DNA of 52,755 nt from the NCBI GenBank assembly GCA_964545715.1, contig CAZJHX010000071.1, positions 1 to 52,755 on the forward strand, written 5' to 3'. This DNA comes from CAZJHX01 sp964545715. Its GTDB lineage: Bacteria > Myxococcota_A > UBA9042 > GCA-2863065. This document shows, in pieces, positions 41,589 to 52,735 of this stretch. Made by a program: the position numbers and the translations under genes. Position 1 is the first letter of the stretch; every line of letters begins with the position of its first letter. The notes under the pieces are model-generated. The model made no database searches and was not told the origin of the DNA. It saw only the letters and a list, made by a program, of their open reading frames with translations.

Positions 41589-41847
41589 CGCGGAGCCTCA
41601 GGCGTCCTGCCGCCCGATCCTCGTCCTCCTCTTCTCGCCGAACGATTTCACACACCTGAACCTGATTGGCGTACCGGGCGTCGATCGGGCCGAGAATGGC
41701 GACGAGGGTGGACGCGGCAAAGAGCGCGCCCACGCTGCGGCGGCGTCCCCAACGCACGGCCCGCACCGCCGCCACAAAACCCACCGTGGCCAGCCCGATC
41801 AGGCAGGCGAGGAGCAGCAGGAGCAGGGCGAATGCGCGCACGTACAC
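41431..41847 (-). CDS. Doubtful small membrane protein
   Basis: The 315-bp gap between the small lipoprotein and the FG-GAP gene holds a minus-strand frame with a convincing two-helix hydrophobic start (AFALLLLLLACLIGLATVGF, then FAASTLVAILGPIDARY). It then runs antisense into the lipoprotein gene with an Arg/Pro/Ser-rich tail that looks like shadow sequence. Start may be GTG 41847 or GTG 41841 (TTG 41877 is possible). Either it is a small membrane protein with a recently lost or frameshifted stop, or the frame is chance. If it is chance, the gap has no other feature that I can see. Confidence 0.4.
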   Translation of the reverse strand: MYVRAFALLLLLLACLIGLATVGFVAAVRAVRWGRRRSVGALFAASTLVAILGPIDARYANQVQVCEIVRREEEDEDRAAGRLRLRVSPSTLAPRPAATRRMYEPRAGRRRWRSGTAGRTRRPASPRTSRDPGSSEGR

Positions 41848-41902
41848 AAGAGATAGCCCAGCGGCGTCCCGCGTCAAGCGGCGGAGTCGCTGGGCAGTCG
41901 CG

Positions 41903-44900
41903 TCACGGCGACAGGTTCGACAGCTCCGGGCAGCTCTGGGACTGGCCCGGCTCGCCGACGCGGTTTTGTGCGACAGAGACCGCTTTTGTGGTCTGGCTCA
42001 TCGTCAACAGCTCCACGCAGCCGTCGTCGTTCAGGTCCTTTAGCAGAAAGGTGGTCGGGTTGACCGGGGTCGGCAGGGACCACGGCGTCGTCAGGAACTC
42101 GCCGTCGGGCGAGGCGGCGAGGAACGTGACGACGGCCGGGGGATTGGCTCGCAGGACGGTGATGTCGCGCAGCCCGTCGCCGTTGATGTCAGCCAGCGCG
42201 GGCGCGGAGGGGCTGCCGCCGGGGATCTGCAGCGGCATGACCGGCGTGGAGAAGCCCTGCAGCCCGTCATTGAGGGCCACGGCGATGAAGCCGTCAGCCA
42301 GAGGCGCCACGATGTCGGGCAGACCGTCGCTGTTCAGATCGCCGGCGGCCAGACCCTGGATGTCGCTGCCCACCGGCAGGGCGCCGTCGTTGGTGAACTC
42401 GCAGAAGTCCTCCACGCCCCGGAAGACGCGGACACTGTCAGCCGTGGCGATCAGCAAGTCGGATGGATCGCCGGTTCCGCCCAGGCGCGTGGCCAGGATG
42501 TGGCGGCCCCGACTCTCCTCTGGAAAGAGCGTGGTGAACGCAGTGGTCAGCGTGCCGGTCGGCAGCGCGCGCAGTACGGTGAGCTCGGTGTGCAGCTTGC
42601 CCTCGACCAGCAGCTCGCCGATCACGGCCACGTCCGAGAGGTAGTCGTCGATGCCGTTGCAGTGGATGACCGCGACATCGACGGCGTTCGGGGTGGCCGA
42701 GAGGTCCGTGGACAGCTGGACAAAGCCGCCGTCGTCCTTGTTCAGCAGCAGATCGATCGACGCCGGGTCCGGCGTATTTGTGGCGACGACGAGGTCCGCC
42801 GTGAAGTCCAGATCGAAGCTGCCGACCTCCACAGCGACGACCGGCCCTTTCTGAAGAATGCCGTCCTGCATAAATGGGGACATTTGAGAGATCGAGGTGG
42901 GGGTCGTCGCACCGAGACCGCCGGTCGCGTAGGTGATGATGGGAATGGCGGGCGGGCCGTCGGGGCCGGGGTTGAGGTTCAGGGTGCGCTCGCCGACGAT
43001 GACCAGGTCCTCGGCGCCGTCGGAGTCGAACTGCGCGACAGCCATCCACTCGGGCGAGAGTCGGTCGTCCGGTGTGCCCAGCGACGCCGCCCCGTTGGCG
43101 GCCTGGCTGGACTCGTTGCAGCGATGAAGCGCGCCGCCCGCCTGACCGGGGATGGGCGTCGTCACGTTGTAGGCCCCGCTGAACCGCCCGTCGGGACCCG
43201 TGCCCAGCAGCACGCTCAGCGCGCCCCCCTGGCTCAGACTGACGGCGTCCGTAAAGCCGTCATAGTTGAGATCGCTGAGCCGGACCTGTGTGGGCTTTGG
43301 CGCTACATCCACGATCCAGCGCTTGCTGTAGCCGGCGTCCAGCCCATCGCCAAAGAGGGTCCACAGCGTGCCAGTGGCGCGGTTGGCCACCACCAGATCG
43401 TGGTTGTCGAACACGGTGAGCTCGTCGTCGAGAAAGTGCATCACTGCCGCTGCCGGCGCGCCCTCGATGCAGATCGCGCGGCGCTCGATGAAGGCGCTGA
43501 GCGTGTCCGGGTTCAGCGCCTCGCGCAGATGGCCGTCCCCGGTGCCGAAGACGTGCCACAGCTGCCCAAGCTCCTCCATGACCAGGACGGCGTCCATGTA
43601 GAGGTCGCCGTCCAGCACCGCCGGCAGGATCTGCACGGCCGGGACCGGCAGCGTCACCGTCTCCACGCCCTTGATCACGCCGCCGATGTCGTGACGAAAG
43701 ATCGAGAGCGTCGGGCTGGGCGCGCGCGCCACCATGATGTCTTTGCGGGTGGAGCCGTCGTCGACGAAGTCAGCAACCACGATGCTGCGGATGCCGGCCG
43801 GACCCGCGCTCCACGCGATGGGTTCGAAGAAAGGCTCGGTTCCGCCCGTGCTGCGCAGCACGCCCAGCGCCCGGGGATCGTCGCCGCCGCCCACCAGGAT
43901 GTCCCGGTCGCTGGAGGTGAACCGGCCGTACCAAAGCGCCGTGACGGCGGTGCCCAGCGCGTGCGTCTCTGCGGCCGTGTACCCAGCTTCGCCAAACGTA
44001 TAGACGATGAGCTCGTCGCCGTCCGGCCCCTGCTGCACCACGATCAGATCGGGCTGCCCATCGCCGCTCAGGTCATCGGCCAAGACGTAGGACGTCGGTC
44101 CGGCAATCCCCTCGACCAGTACGCCGGGCTTCAGCCCACCGGTGCCGTCGTTGCGGTAAACGGCGACCCCTGACCCGGTGGCTGCTACCACGTCGCGCGA
44201 GCCGTCAGCCGGTGCGATGTCGCGTACCTGGATGAAGGTCGCGGCCCCCGCCGACGAGTCCACCCGACGCGCACTGACAAACGACGGCGCGGCCACCACC
44301 GAGCCGGGCAGGGCGGTTGTGCACGTGTTGCCGACGAGGTCGGTCGCGCGAACCACCGCGTCGACCGGACCGGTCGGCCATGCGGACACGTCCAGCGCGC
44401 TCTCGACGGCCAGGTCGCCATGCTCGTCCACCTGGCCGATAAGCTCGGCCAACAGAAGTTCGTCGGCGCTCTCCACACGCACGTCGGCGATCCCGGTCAG
44501 GTCGCCGATCAGCAAGCTGATGTCCATCGTGCCCAGGAACGCCTCACCGGGCGAGGTCACGTTTATCTGGGGGCAGTCGTTGTCCACGACGAACAAGGCC
44601 GGCTCCACGGAGTCGCACCCGGGAGCGGTCACACGCACACAGTACTCACCGCTTTCGGCGCCGGAAGCGTCCCACGTCCACGAGGCTGTGCCGCCCGACC
44701 AGCTGGTCGACATCTCCACGATCGGCTCCGCGCTGTCGCAGCCAAACGTCACCAGCACGGTGGCGGTGACGGTCGTCTCGGGGGCCTCCCCCCACGCAGT
44801 CAGCTGGATATTGCCGGAGAACGCGCCCTCGCTGGGCGCCACGCCGTCAAAGGCACAGGCTGGCTCGACCGGGGGCGGCTCAACGGGGTAGTCCGGCGGC

Positions 44901-45046
44901 TCAGGCTGGTCTGGCTCGGGAGCCGTTCCAGGCGTCTCGTCACCTCTCGGCGGCGTCTCCAGGGCCTGGTACGGGCTCTCGGACGGTCCGCCGCTCGAGC
45001 ACCCCAGGTAAAGAAACGGCAAGCACAACACCACGACGCGGCGCAT
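41903..45046 (-). CDS. FG-GAP/VCBS-type propeller lipoprotein
   Basis: 1047 residues from ATG 45046, which has GGGAGGT a few bases upstream. The signal ends LYLGC (lipobox). A Pro/Glu-rich spacer is followed by two Ig-like parts (about 65-230) and then many repeats of the FG-GAP/integrin-propeller type with calcium-loop-like sequences: ADDLSGDGQPDLIVV, SDLNYDGFTDAV, GDLNSDGLPDIVAPL, ADINGDGLRDITVL, KDLNDDGCVELL. Proteins of this type bind calcium and often sit on the surface of Myxococcota. It is 108 bp downstream of thrA on the same strand; that gap holds a weak CTGATC...GATCAG dyad at 45091-45111. Function is unknown. Confidence 0.88.
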   Translation of the reverse strand: MRRVVVLCLPFLYLGCSSGGPSESPYQALETPPRGDETPGTAPEPDQPEPPDYPVEPPPVEPACAFDGVAPSEGAFSGNIQLTAWGEAPETTVTATVLVTFGCDSAEPIVEMSTSWSGGTASWTWDASGAESGEYCVRVTAPGCDSVEPALFVVDNDCPQINVTSPGEAFLGTMDISLLIGDLTGIADVRVESADELLLAELIGQVDEHGDLAVESALDVSAWPTGPVDAVVRATDLVGNTCTTALPGSVVAAPSFVSARRVDSSAGAATFIQVRDIAPADGSRDVVAATGSGVAVYRNDGTGGLKPGVLVEGIAGPTSYVLADDLSGDGQPDLIVVQQGPDGDELIVYTFGEAGYTAAETHALGTAVTALWYGRFTSSDRDILVGGGDDPRALGVLRSTGGTEPFFEPIAWSAGPAGIRSIVVADFVDDGSTRKDIMVARAPSPTLSIFRHDIGGVIKGVETVTLPVPAVQILPAVLDGDLYMDAVLVMEELGQLWHVFGTGDGHLREALNPDTLSAFIERRAICIEGAPAAAVMHFLDDELTVFDNHDLVVANRATGTLWTLFGDGLDAGYSKRWIVDVAPKPTQVRLSDLNYDGFTDAVSLSQGGALSVLLGTGPDGRFSGAYNVTTPIPGQAGGALHRCNESSQAANGAASLGTPDDRLSPEWMAVAQFDSDGAEDLVIVGERTLNLNPGPDGPPAIPIITYATGGLGATTPTSISQMSPFMQDGILQKGPVVAVEVGSFDLDFTADLVVATNTPDPASIDLLLNKDDGGFVQLSTDLSATPNAVDVAVIHCNGIDDYLSDVAVIGELLVEGKLHTELTVLRALPTGTLTTAFTTLFPEESRGRHILATRLGGTGDPSDLLIATADSVRVFRGVEDFCEFTNDGALPVGSDIQGLAAGDLNSDGLPDIVAPLADGFIAVALNDGLQGFSTPVMPLQIPGGSPSAPALADINGDGLRDITVLRANPPAVVTFLAASPDGEFLTTPWSLPTPVNPTTFLLKDLNDDGCVELLTMSQTTKAVSVAQNRVGEPGQSQSCPELSNLSP

Positions 45047-45154
45047 CGGCCACCTCCCACACATCGATGTCGTGAATGCTCACCCAGAGCCTGATCACAG
45101 TAGCGGATCAGACCCGACGTCTGCAAGACAGATGGGTGATGAGGCGGCGACGAG

Positions 45155-47616
45155 CTAGCGGCCGCGCAGGGTCTGGCTGATCGTGAGGGCGTCTGCCAGC
45201 ACGCCGGCTGCGGTGACCTGGCCGCCAGCGCCCGCGCCGCGGACGATCAGGGGGTAGTCGCTGTAGCGTTCGGTCGAGAAGGCCACGAACGCCTCGCTGC
45301 CCTTCAGTTGGGTCGCGGGGTGACCCGCCTCGACCCCGACCGGGCCCACCGTCAGGATCTGGTCTCGCGGGGCGTTCGGGTCGATGCGACAGAGATAGCG
45401 CAGGGACTTGGACTCGGTCTTGAGGCGCGCGATCTGGTCGCCGAAGGTCTGGTCGTAGTCGTCCAGGCGGCCGAAGAAGGTCGGCACGTCCTCGCTCGGT
45501 GACATGAGCTCTTCGGGGACCAGCGGCTGGACCTGCACGTCCGACAGGTTGAGGTCCAGACCCAGCTCGCGCGCCAGGATCAGCGCCTTGCGCGCCACGT
45601 CCATCCCGGAGAGATCATCCTGCGGGCGCGGCTCGGTGTAGCCGAGATCTTTCGCGGTCTTGACCGCCTCGGAGAGCGCGACGCCGTCCATCACCTGGTT
45701 GGTCAGGTAGCCCAGGGTTCCGCTGAGGCAGCCCTCGATCAGCGTGACGCGATCGCCCGTGCGCACGAGGTTCTTCAGGGTCTCGATGACCGGCAGGCTG
45801 GCGCCCACCGTGGTCTCGTAGGCGTATGCGCGGTGTCGGGAGTTGGCCGCCGAGAGCAGGGCTTGTCGCTCGGGGTAGTCGATAGTCAGCGGCTTCTTGT
45901 TGGCCGCCGCCACGTGCAGGCCGCGGGCGAACGCGCGCTTGTACAGCGACTCCATGCCGGCGGCGGCGGTGCAGTCGACCAGGATTGGGACCGGCATCCG
46001 GGCCACGTCGTCCAGCAGCTTCTCGAAGTCGCCGCCGTGGCTTTCGCCGGCGCCCAGCGCGGCTTGCCAGTCGTCGAGGTTGAGGCCGCTCTCCGAGAAC
46101 GCGATGCGGCCCGAGTCGACGATGGCGACCACTTTGAGCTGAAGGCCGTGGTCCTTTACCAGCGTCTCCTGTTGGTCCCGGATCTGTCCCAGCAGCGCGC
46201 CGCCGACAATGCCCTTGCCCATGATGACCAGGTTGACCTCCTGGTGGGCGAAGTTGAAGGCCGCATGCACCGTGCGCACGGCCATGCGGGTGTCGCGCGC
46301 GTGGATGACGCAGCTGATGCTTCGCAGGCTCGCACCCTGGGCGATGGCAAGGATGTTGACGCCGACGCCGCCAAGCGTGGCGAAGAAGTGGCCGGCCACG
46401 TTCGGGCGCTGGCCCATCGTGCCGCACACCAGCGAGAGCAGCGTCACCGGCGTCACGACGCGGAGCGGGTCGACCTCGCCTCGGGCATACTCTTGAGCCA
46501 GCTGGGCGCGTACGACCTCTTCGGCCAGCGCGGCGTGCTCCGCCCGGATCACGACCGCGACGGCCTGTCCGTGTGCCGACTGGGTGGCCATCCACACGGG
46601 GATGTCCGCGCTCTCCAGCGCGTTGAGCACGCGCTCGCCGACCTTGGCGCCGAGGCTGACGCGGCGCGACTCGATGTCGATGAGCGCCATGTTCTCCAGC
46701 GACGTCACGCTGGTCGGGTTGTCCAGGTCCTGCGCCCCGCTCGCGTTGATCGTCGTGCCGCGATCGGACGGCCGCATTGTGTTGCGGATGCGCATGGGGA
46801 TGCCCGACTCGATCAGCGGAATCATCGTGCGCGCGTGGAACATCTTGGTCCCGAAATAGGCGAGCTCGACAGCCTCCATGTAGCTGAGCTGCGCCATGGC
46901 GTACGCGTCGCGCACGATGCCCGGATCGGCGGTCATGACGCCGCTCACGTCGGTCCAGATGTTGACCTCGGACGCGTCCAGGGCGCGCGCGAGCAGGGTC
47001 GCCGTGTAGTCCGAGCCGTTGCGGCCCAGCGTGGTCGTGCGGCCGTCGACGGTGCGGCCCAGGAAGCCGGTGTTGACGGGCAGCCGGTCGTTCCAGGTCC
47101 CGCGCAGTGCCTTGAGCTTGGCGCGGCTGGCCTCGAAGTCGACCAGCGCCTGGCCGAAGCGGTCGTTGGTCACCGTCCACTCCCGCGCGTCCACGTACAC
47201 CGCCGGGATGTCGCGCGACGTCAGCAGGGTCGCCAGGACCTGGGCGCTGGTCCGCTCACCAAAGGACAGGATCAGGTCCATGGTCTGAGCCGTGCACTCT
47301 TTGAGGAGCGCCACGCCGTACAGCAGCTTGCTCAGCGGCTCCAGCGTCTTGCGGATCAGGTCTGTGCAGCCTGGCGCGTTGGCGGTGGCCAGCTCCGTGA
47401 TCCGCTCGGCGACCTTGGTCGCGTTCTCGTGATCGCCGGCAGTGGCCAGGTCTACGGCCTCGAGCAGCCAGTCCGTGGTGTCGCCCATGGCGGACACCGT
47501 GACTGCGATGGGTCCCTGGGGAAGCTCCTGGGCGATCAGGTCCGTGACCCGCTGAATGCGCTCGGGCGCTCCGACGGATGAGCCGCCAAACTTAAAGACG
47601 CGAAATGGCTTCTGAA

Positions 47617-47620
<4 letters not shown>
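45155..47620 (-). CDS. thrA: Bifunctional aspartate kinase / homoserine dehydrogenase I
   Basis: 821 residues, the full length of fused ThrA/MetL proteins. The aspartate kinase part (1 to about 460) begins FKFGGSSVGAPERIQRV, with GRNGSDYTATLLA and FHARTMIPLIESGIP later. An ACT region shows PNVAGHFFATLGGVGVNILA. The homoserine dehydrogenase part begins VIMGKGIVGGALLGQI (nucleotide loop at 468-474) and has DCTAAAGM, ANKKPLT, TLIEGCLSGTLGYLTNQ and PRPQDDLSGMDVARKAL. It makes homoserine from aspartate for threonine and methionine synthesis. The start overlaps the metB stop (ATGA, 47617-47620), so both are coupled. Feedback ligand (Thr or Met) cannot be told. The very long frame upstream is an artefact. 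Confidence 0.97.
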
Positions 47621-48807
<1,187 letters not shown>

Positions 48808-48845
48808 GGCGGAGCACGTTAGCAGAAGCCTACCGGCTGGTCACA

Positions 48846-51539
48846 CTAACAAGGTCCCAGCCCCAGAGCGCAGCGATACGATTTGAGGGTGTTGAACACT
48901 TTGTGCTTGGTGCCGTCGGTGTGGACCCAGCCGAAGCCGTTGGCGTCGCCCCAGGTGGCGTCCTGCAGCACAAAGGGCGTTACTCCGAGCACGTTAGGGT
49001 GCTTGTTGAAGATGTCCTTGAACGCCTGCTTGGTCCATGCCGCCTGGTCGTCGAAGGAGACCGAGCCAAAGCCCTCGAGGCTGCGCGGCCAGCCCGTCTC
49101 TGTGACGATGACCGGCAGGTCCGGCTGCCCGACGGCGTCCAGCTCCTGCTCGAAATATGTCAGGCCCGGCTTGGCCTTGGCGTACGGCACAAAGAAGCCC
49201 CAGCCGGTGCCCTCCGCCGGGTAGCTGTGTGACGCCAGGAAGTCCAGGCGGCTCCAGATGTCGGGGACGGCGGCCTTCATCTGCGCCATGTAGTCCAGGC
49301 CCGTTGCGCCCGGCTGGAACTCGCATTGTCCGTCGCCGCAGCACGAGCAGCTTTTGACGCCGCCCGGGGCCAGGGCGCCCATCGAGACCTTGATCTGCGT
49401 CTTGTTCATGGCGTGCAGCGCGTCCGCCACGTCGCGATAGAACCCCGCGTACTCCGCCGCGCGAGTCGCCGCATCCAGCGTCCCGCCGCCGCTGCACGCC
49501 CACTCGGCGCACAGGTTGGGCTCGTTGTGCACCTGGATGTATAGCGGCACGCCGTCCTTGAGCGGCAGCCCCTTGACCACGTTTCGATAGGCCTTGGCCA
49601 GCTGCGTGTACTTCTTGTGCTGGAAGTCGTCGGAGTCATTGCGAATTTGCATTTCTCCCCACGGCGGGCCCAGTCGTACGACCGGGATCAGGTTGCGCGC
49701 ATAGGCGGCCTGAACGGCGTCCTTCCACGCCTGTTTGGGGCCGGCCGCGCCCTTCTTCACGCCTGGGAAGAGCAGCAGCACGAAGCCGCCGTCGCCCGCC
49801 AGCTCTTTGGCAAGGTCCCACTGGGTGGCGTTGCCGGGGCTGACCAGGCCGATTCCAAAGCGGTTGGAGGTGGCCGGCGGCTCGGCGCCGTCGCAGGGAT
49901 CGTCGCAGTAGGACGCCGGACCCCACGAGCAGTTCGTGGCGTCGCCGACGCCGGAGCACGCGCCCTTCTTCACGCACTGCACCGTCTCGGTCTTGCCGGT
50001 CTCGGCGCACGTCTGCTCCTCCGTGTAGGTCTCTTCGCAGGCGGCGCCCACGTACGGGCAGGCCTGATCGCCGCACTCCGCCAGACCGCTGACATTGACC
50101 TTGTCGGTCACGACCACGGTCGCTCCGCTGTCCCGCGTAAACGTAAACGTGTGCTGGCCGCCGCCCAGCGGTCCCGCCTCGTACTGCCACTGCCACACGC
50201 CGGGCTGGACCTGATCGACGCCCTTCCACTTGGTCGCGACCGCGCCGCAGGGACCCTCCGCGGCCATTGCGACGTACGCCCACGGTGACGTGTCCAGCGC
50301 GGAGATCGTCAGCACCTTGCCCGCTGTTGGCTTCTCAGGGTCAAACACCATCTGCGGGAAAGCGGCGGCATCCAGGCATTGTCCGCCCGGTCCGCACGTC
50401 TCGCTGCCCTGGCACTCACCGCAGGAGCCGCCACAGCCGTCCGTGCCGCACTCTTTGCCGTCGCACGCCGGCTGGCAGCACACCGTGCCCACGCACACGA
50501 AGCCCTGCCCACAGCCGCAGTCGGCCGCGCAGGTGCCGCAGTGCTCCTCGGTGCCGGGGTCGCACGTGCCGTTGCCGCAGTAGACGGTGTCGACGCATTT
50601 GTGTTCCTGGCAGCCCTGTTGTGGCGGGCACTGGCCGCAGCCGCCCACGCAGCCATCGCTGCCGCACTCTTTGCCGTCACAGGAAGGCTCGCAGCAGCCC
50701 AGCTCCTCGGTGCACAGCTCGGCGCCCACGCACTTGCAGTCGCTGGGGCAGGTCGCACAGTTCTCATCTTCTTCCGGCTCGCACTTGAGGTTGCCGCAGC
50801 CGAACTGGGCGATGCACAGGTTGTCGACGCACAGCGCGTCCACCTGGCACACGCCGCAGGTGCCGCCGCAGCCGTCCGTACCGCAGTGCTTGCCGCCGCA
50901 GGAGGGCTGACAGCAGCTGCCGTCGGCCTGGCAGATCGTGCCGACCTCGCACGTACAGTCGTCGGAGCATGACGAGCAGTTCTCGGCCAGATCGGTGTCG
51001 CAGTAGCCGTCTCCGCACACTGCCGGCGCCACGCATTGCCCGCCGTCGCAGACGCTGCCGTCCGCGCATGCGCCACAAGACCCGCCGCATCCGTTCGTGC
51101 CGCAGATCTTGTCCTTGCACTCGGGCAGACAACACGCGCCGGTCTCGGTGCAGACCTCGTCGTTTGCGCATGCGCAGTCCAGCGCGCAGCTGTCGCAGTT
51201 CTCCGCCTGCCCGGGCTGACAGATCCCGTCGCCGCACGACGGCGCTACTTTGCACTTGTTGTTTTCGCACTGAAAGCCCTGTCCGCACTTGCAGTCCACG
51301 CAACAGTTGGAGGCGCTCTCCTCGCCCATGCAGACCCCGTCCCCGCAGCCGGGGAAGGGCGGCACAAAGGCGTCCTCCTCTGCGTCTGCCTCGTCCGGTC
51401 CCTCGTCTGGGTTGTCGGTGACGTCGGCCGTGACGTCGGTCAGGGTCGGAGCGGGCTCTTCAGGGTCGTCGCTGCAGCCCACCGTGGTGGGTAACAGCAG
51501 TGTGGCCAGCAGCAGCAGGAGCAATCGCGAAAAACGCAT
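48846..51539 (-). CDS. Cys-rich lipoprotein with clan GH-A glycoside hydrolase domain
   Basis: 897 residues. Signal ending TVGC (lipobox Cys22), then an acidic spacer. Residues 64-395 carry five or six copies of a Cys-rich unit with the core CxPxCxGKxCGxDGCGGxCGxC. A beta-sandwich-like segment covers 396-490 and another Cys cluster 489-550. Residues about 560-885 form a TIM-barrel glycosidase-like domain: VHNEPNLCAEW offers the acid/base Glu673, and VIVTETGWPRS the nucleophile Glu814, in GH17-like (S/T)E(S/T)GWP form. A glucan-cleaving surface enzyme is likely, though the family is not certain. The Cys-rich part is probably a rigid, disulfide-bonded stalk. It diverges from the lipase gene across 45 bp. 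Confidence 0.88.
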   Translation of the reverse strand: MRFSRLLLLLLATLLLPTTVGCSDDPEEPAPTLTDVTADVTDNPDEGPDEADAEEDAFVPPFPGCGDGVCMGEESASNCCVDCKCGQGFQCENNKCKVAPSCGDGICQPGQAENCDSCALDCACANDEVCTETGACCLPECKDKICGTNGCGGSCGACADGSVCDGGQCVAPAVCGDGYCDTDLAENCSSCSDDCTCEVGTICQADGSCCQPSCGGKHCGTDGCGGTCGVCQVDALCVDNLCIAQFGCGNLKCEPEEDENCATCPSDCKCVGAELCTEELGCCEPSCDGKECGSDGCVGGCGQCPPQQGCQEHKCVDTVYCGNGTCDPGTEEHCGTCAADCGCGQGFVCVGTVCCQPACDGKECGTDGCGGSCGECQGSETCGPGGQCLDAAAFPQMVFDPEKPTAGKVLTISALDTSPWAYVAMAAEGPCGAVATKWKGVDQVQPGVWQWQYEAGPLGGGQHTFTFTRDSGATVVVTDKVNVSGLAECGDQACPYVGAACEETYTEEQTCAETGKTETVQCVKKGACSGVGDATNCSWGPASYCDDPCDGAEPPATSNRFGIGLVSPGNATQWDLAKELAGDGGFVLLLFPGVKKGAAGPKQAWKDAVQAAYARNLIPVVRLGPPWGEMQIRNDSDDFQHKKYTQLAKAYRNVVKGLPLKDGVPLYIQVHNEPNLCAEWACSGGGTLDAATRAAEYAGFYRDVADALHAMNKTQIKVSMGALAPGGVKSCSCCGDGQCEFQPGATGLDYMAQMKAAVPDIWSRLDFLASHSYPAEGTGWGFFVPYAKAKPGLTYFEQELDAVGQPDLPVIVTETGWPRSLEGFGSVSFDDQAAWTKQAFKDIFNKHPNVLGVTPFVLQDATWGDANGFGWVHTDGTKHKVFNTLKSYRCALGLGPC

Positions 51540-51549
51540 CGCGCGATCT

Positions 51550-51574
51550 TAACACTTCACGCACGCGCGTGTTA
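51550..51574. promoter_or_regulatory. Inverted repeat in divergent gap, operator candidate
   Basis: TAACAC (51550-51555) and GTGTTA (51569-51574) form a dyad with a 13-bp spacer in the 45-bp gap between the glycosidase and lipase genes. A dyad here could coordinate both genes. The middle is alternating purine/pyrimidine (GCACGCGCGT). The arms are short, so chance is possible. Confidence 0.4.
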
Positions 51575-51584
51575 GCTTCCGACC

Positions 51585-52670
51585 GTGCGTTCGATCTTAT
51601 TTGCCTCTATCGTGGTCGTCGCGGGATGCAGTAGTGCACCCCAGTCGGGGCCGACTCTAGAGACCGGCTCGACCGACCCGGCCCAGGCTGCAGCGGACGA
51701 GCCCATCGCCGACCCGGTGGCGGAGGACCCGGTGGCCGACCCCGCTGCCGACCCACAGCCGGCGGACGCGCAGCCGGAGGCGCCAACGGTGTGCACGCCG
51801 CCGCCCTACTGCGACGACATGCCCATGTTGGACAGCCAGACCGCACACCCGATCGTGCTGGCCCACGGGATGGGTGGCTTCGATGAGTTCGCCGGCATTC
51901 TCGAGTACTGGGGCGGCGTCCAGGACGCGCTGCGCGCCGACGGCTTTGCGGTCTACACGTCGGTGGTGGACCCGCTGAACGGCAGCGACGTCCGCGCCAA
52001 GCAGCTGGCCGAGTTCGTGGACCGCGTGCTCCAGTGCACCTGTGCCGACAAGGTCAACATCATCGGCCACTCGCAGGGCGGCATCGACTCGCGCGTGCTG
52101 GTCAACGCCTACGGCTACGGTGACAAGGTGGCGTCCGTCTCCACCGTCGCCACGCCGCATCACGGCACGCCGGTCGCGGACCAGATCGTGGCCGTACCGG
52201 ACGACGCTGATCAGATCATCAACCTACTCGGCTGGCTGGTCACCGAGATCTACACCGATCCCAAGCAGGACACCGCCTTCCGTGCGGCCGTGCTGTGGTG
52301 CTCCAGCGCTCACCTGGCCCAGTTTGCCGCGGATTACCCCAACGACGAGTCCGTGGCCTGGTACAGCTACGCCGGACGCGCCGGACTGACCGCCAAGGGC
52401 GTGCCCGAGTGCGAGGGCGTCGATCTACCCAACCCACAGAAGAAGGCGGCGATCAGCCTGCCGATGCTGCCCGGCTGGGCCCTGCTCGGCGGTCTGAGCG
52501 GCATCGACAACGATGGTCTGGTGACGGTCGACGCCGCGAAGTGGGGCCACTTCCGCGGCTGCGTGCCGGCGGATCACATGCAGGAGATCGGCCTCGGGCT
52601 GTTCCAATCTTTCGACCACGTCGCCTTCTACAAGATGCACGCCCAGTACCTGGCGGACCAGGGCTACTAG
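51585..52670 (+). CDS. Secreted triacylglycerol lipase-like lipoprotein
   Basis: 361 residues from GTG 51585. Signal ends VVAGC (Cys15), followed by a Pro/Ala/Asp-rich linker to about residue 70. The alpha/beta-hydrolase domain matches the Pseudomonas-type (family I) lipases: LAHGMGGFDEF at the oxyanion hole, IIGHSQGGIDSR with the nucleophile Ser, STVATPHHGTPVAD, GIDNDGLVTVDAA with the catalytic Asp region and SFDHVAFY with the His. It should hydrolyse triglycerides at the cell surface. No lipase-specific foldase gene is within the window. Downstream is a hairpin and the window edge. Confidence 0.9.
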   Translation: MRSILFASIVVVAGCSSAPQSGPTLETGSTDPAQAAADEPIADPVAEDPVADPAADPQPADAQPEAPTVCTPPPYCDDMPMLDSQTAHPIVLAHGMGGFDEFAGILEYWGGVQDALRADGFAVYTSVVDPLNGSDVRAKQLAEFVDRVLQCTCADKVNIIGHSQGGIDSRVLVNAYGYGDKVASVSTVATPHHGTPVADQIVAVPDDADQIINLLGWLVTEIYTDPKQDTAFRAAVLWCSSAHLAQFAADYPNDESVAWYSYAGRAGLTAKGVPECEGVDLPNPQKKAAISLPMLPGWALLGGLSGIDNDGLVTVDAAKWGHFRGCVPADHMQEIGLGLFQSFDHVAFYKMHAQYLADQGY

Positions 52671-52711
52671 ACCCGGCATTCTCCAAGACGTAGATAAGGC
52701 ATCCGGGTCGT

Positions 52712-52735
52712 CTTTGGCAGCTCAGACTGCCAAAG
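52712..52735 (+). terminator. Hairpin downstream of lipase gene
   Basis: CTTTGGCAG and CTGCCAAAG form a perfect 9-bp stem with the loop CTCAGA, 42 bp after the lipase stop. There is no U-run after it within view, so it is a weak or Rho-type terminator candidate, or a chance dyad. The remainder to 52755 shows nothing further. Confidence 0.45.

Noticed and set aside
42500..44173. 557-codon plus-strand frame opposite the FG-GAP lipoprotein
   Set aside because: Shadow frame; the minus strand carries repeated calcium-loop motifs.
45091..45111. CTGATC...GATCAG dyad after thrA as a terminator
   Set aside because: Only 6-bp arms with a 9-nt loop and no T-run; kept only as a remark in the neighbouring gene.
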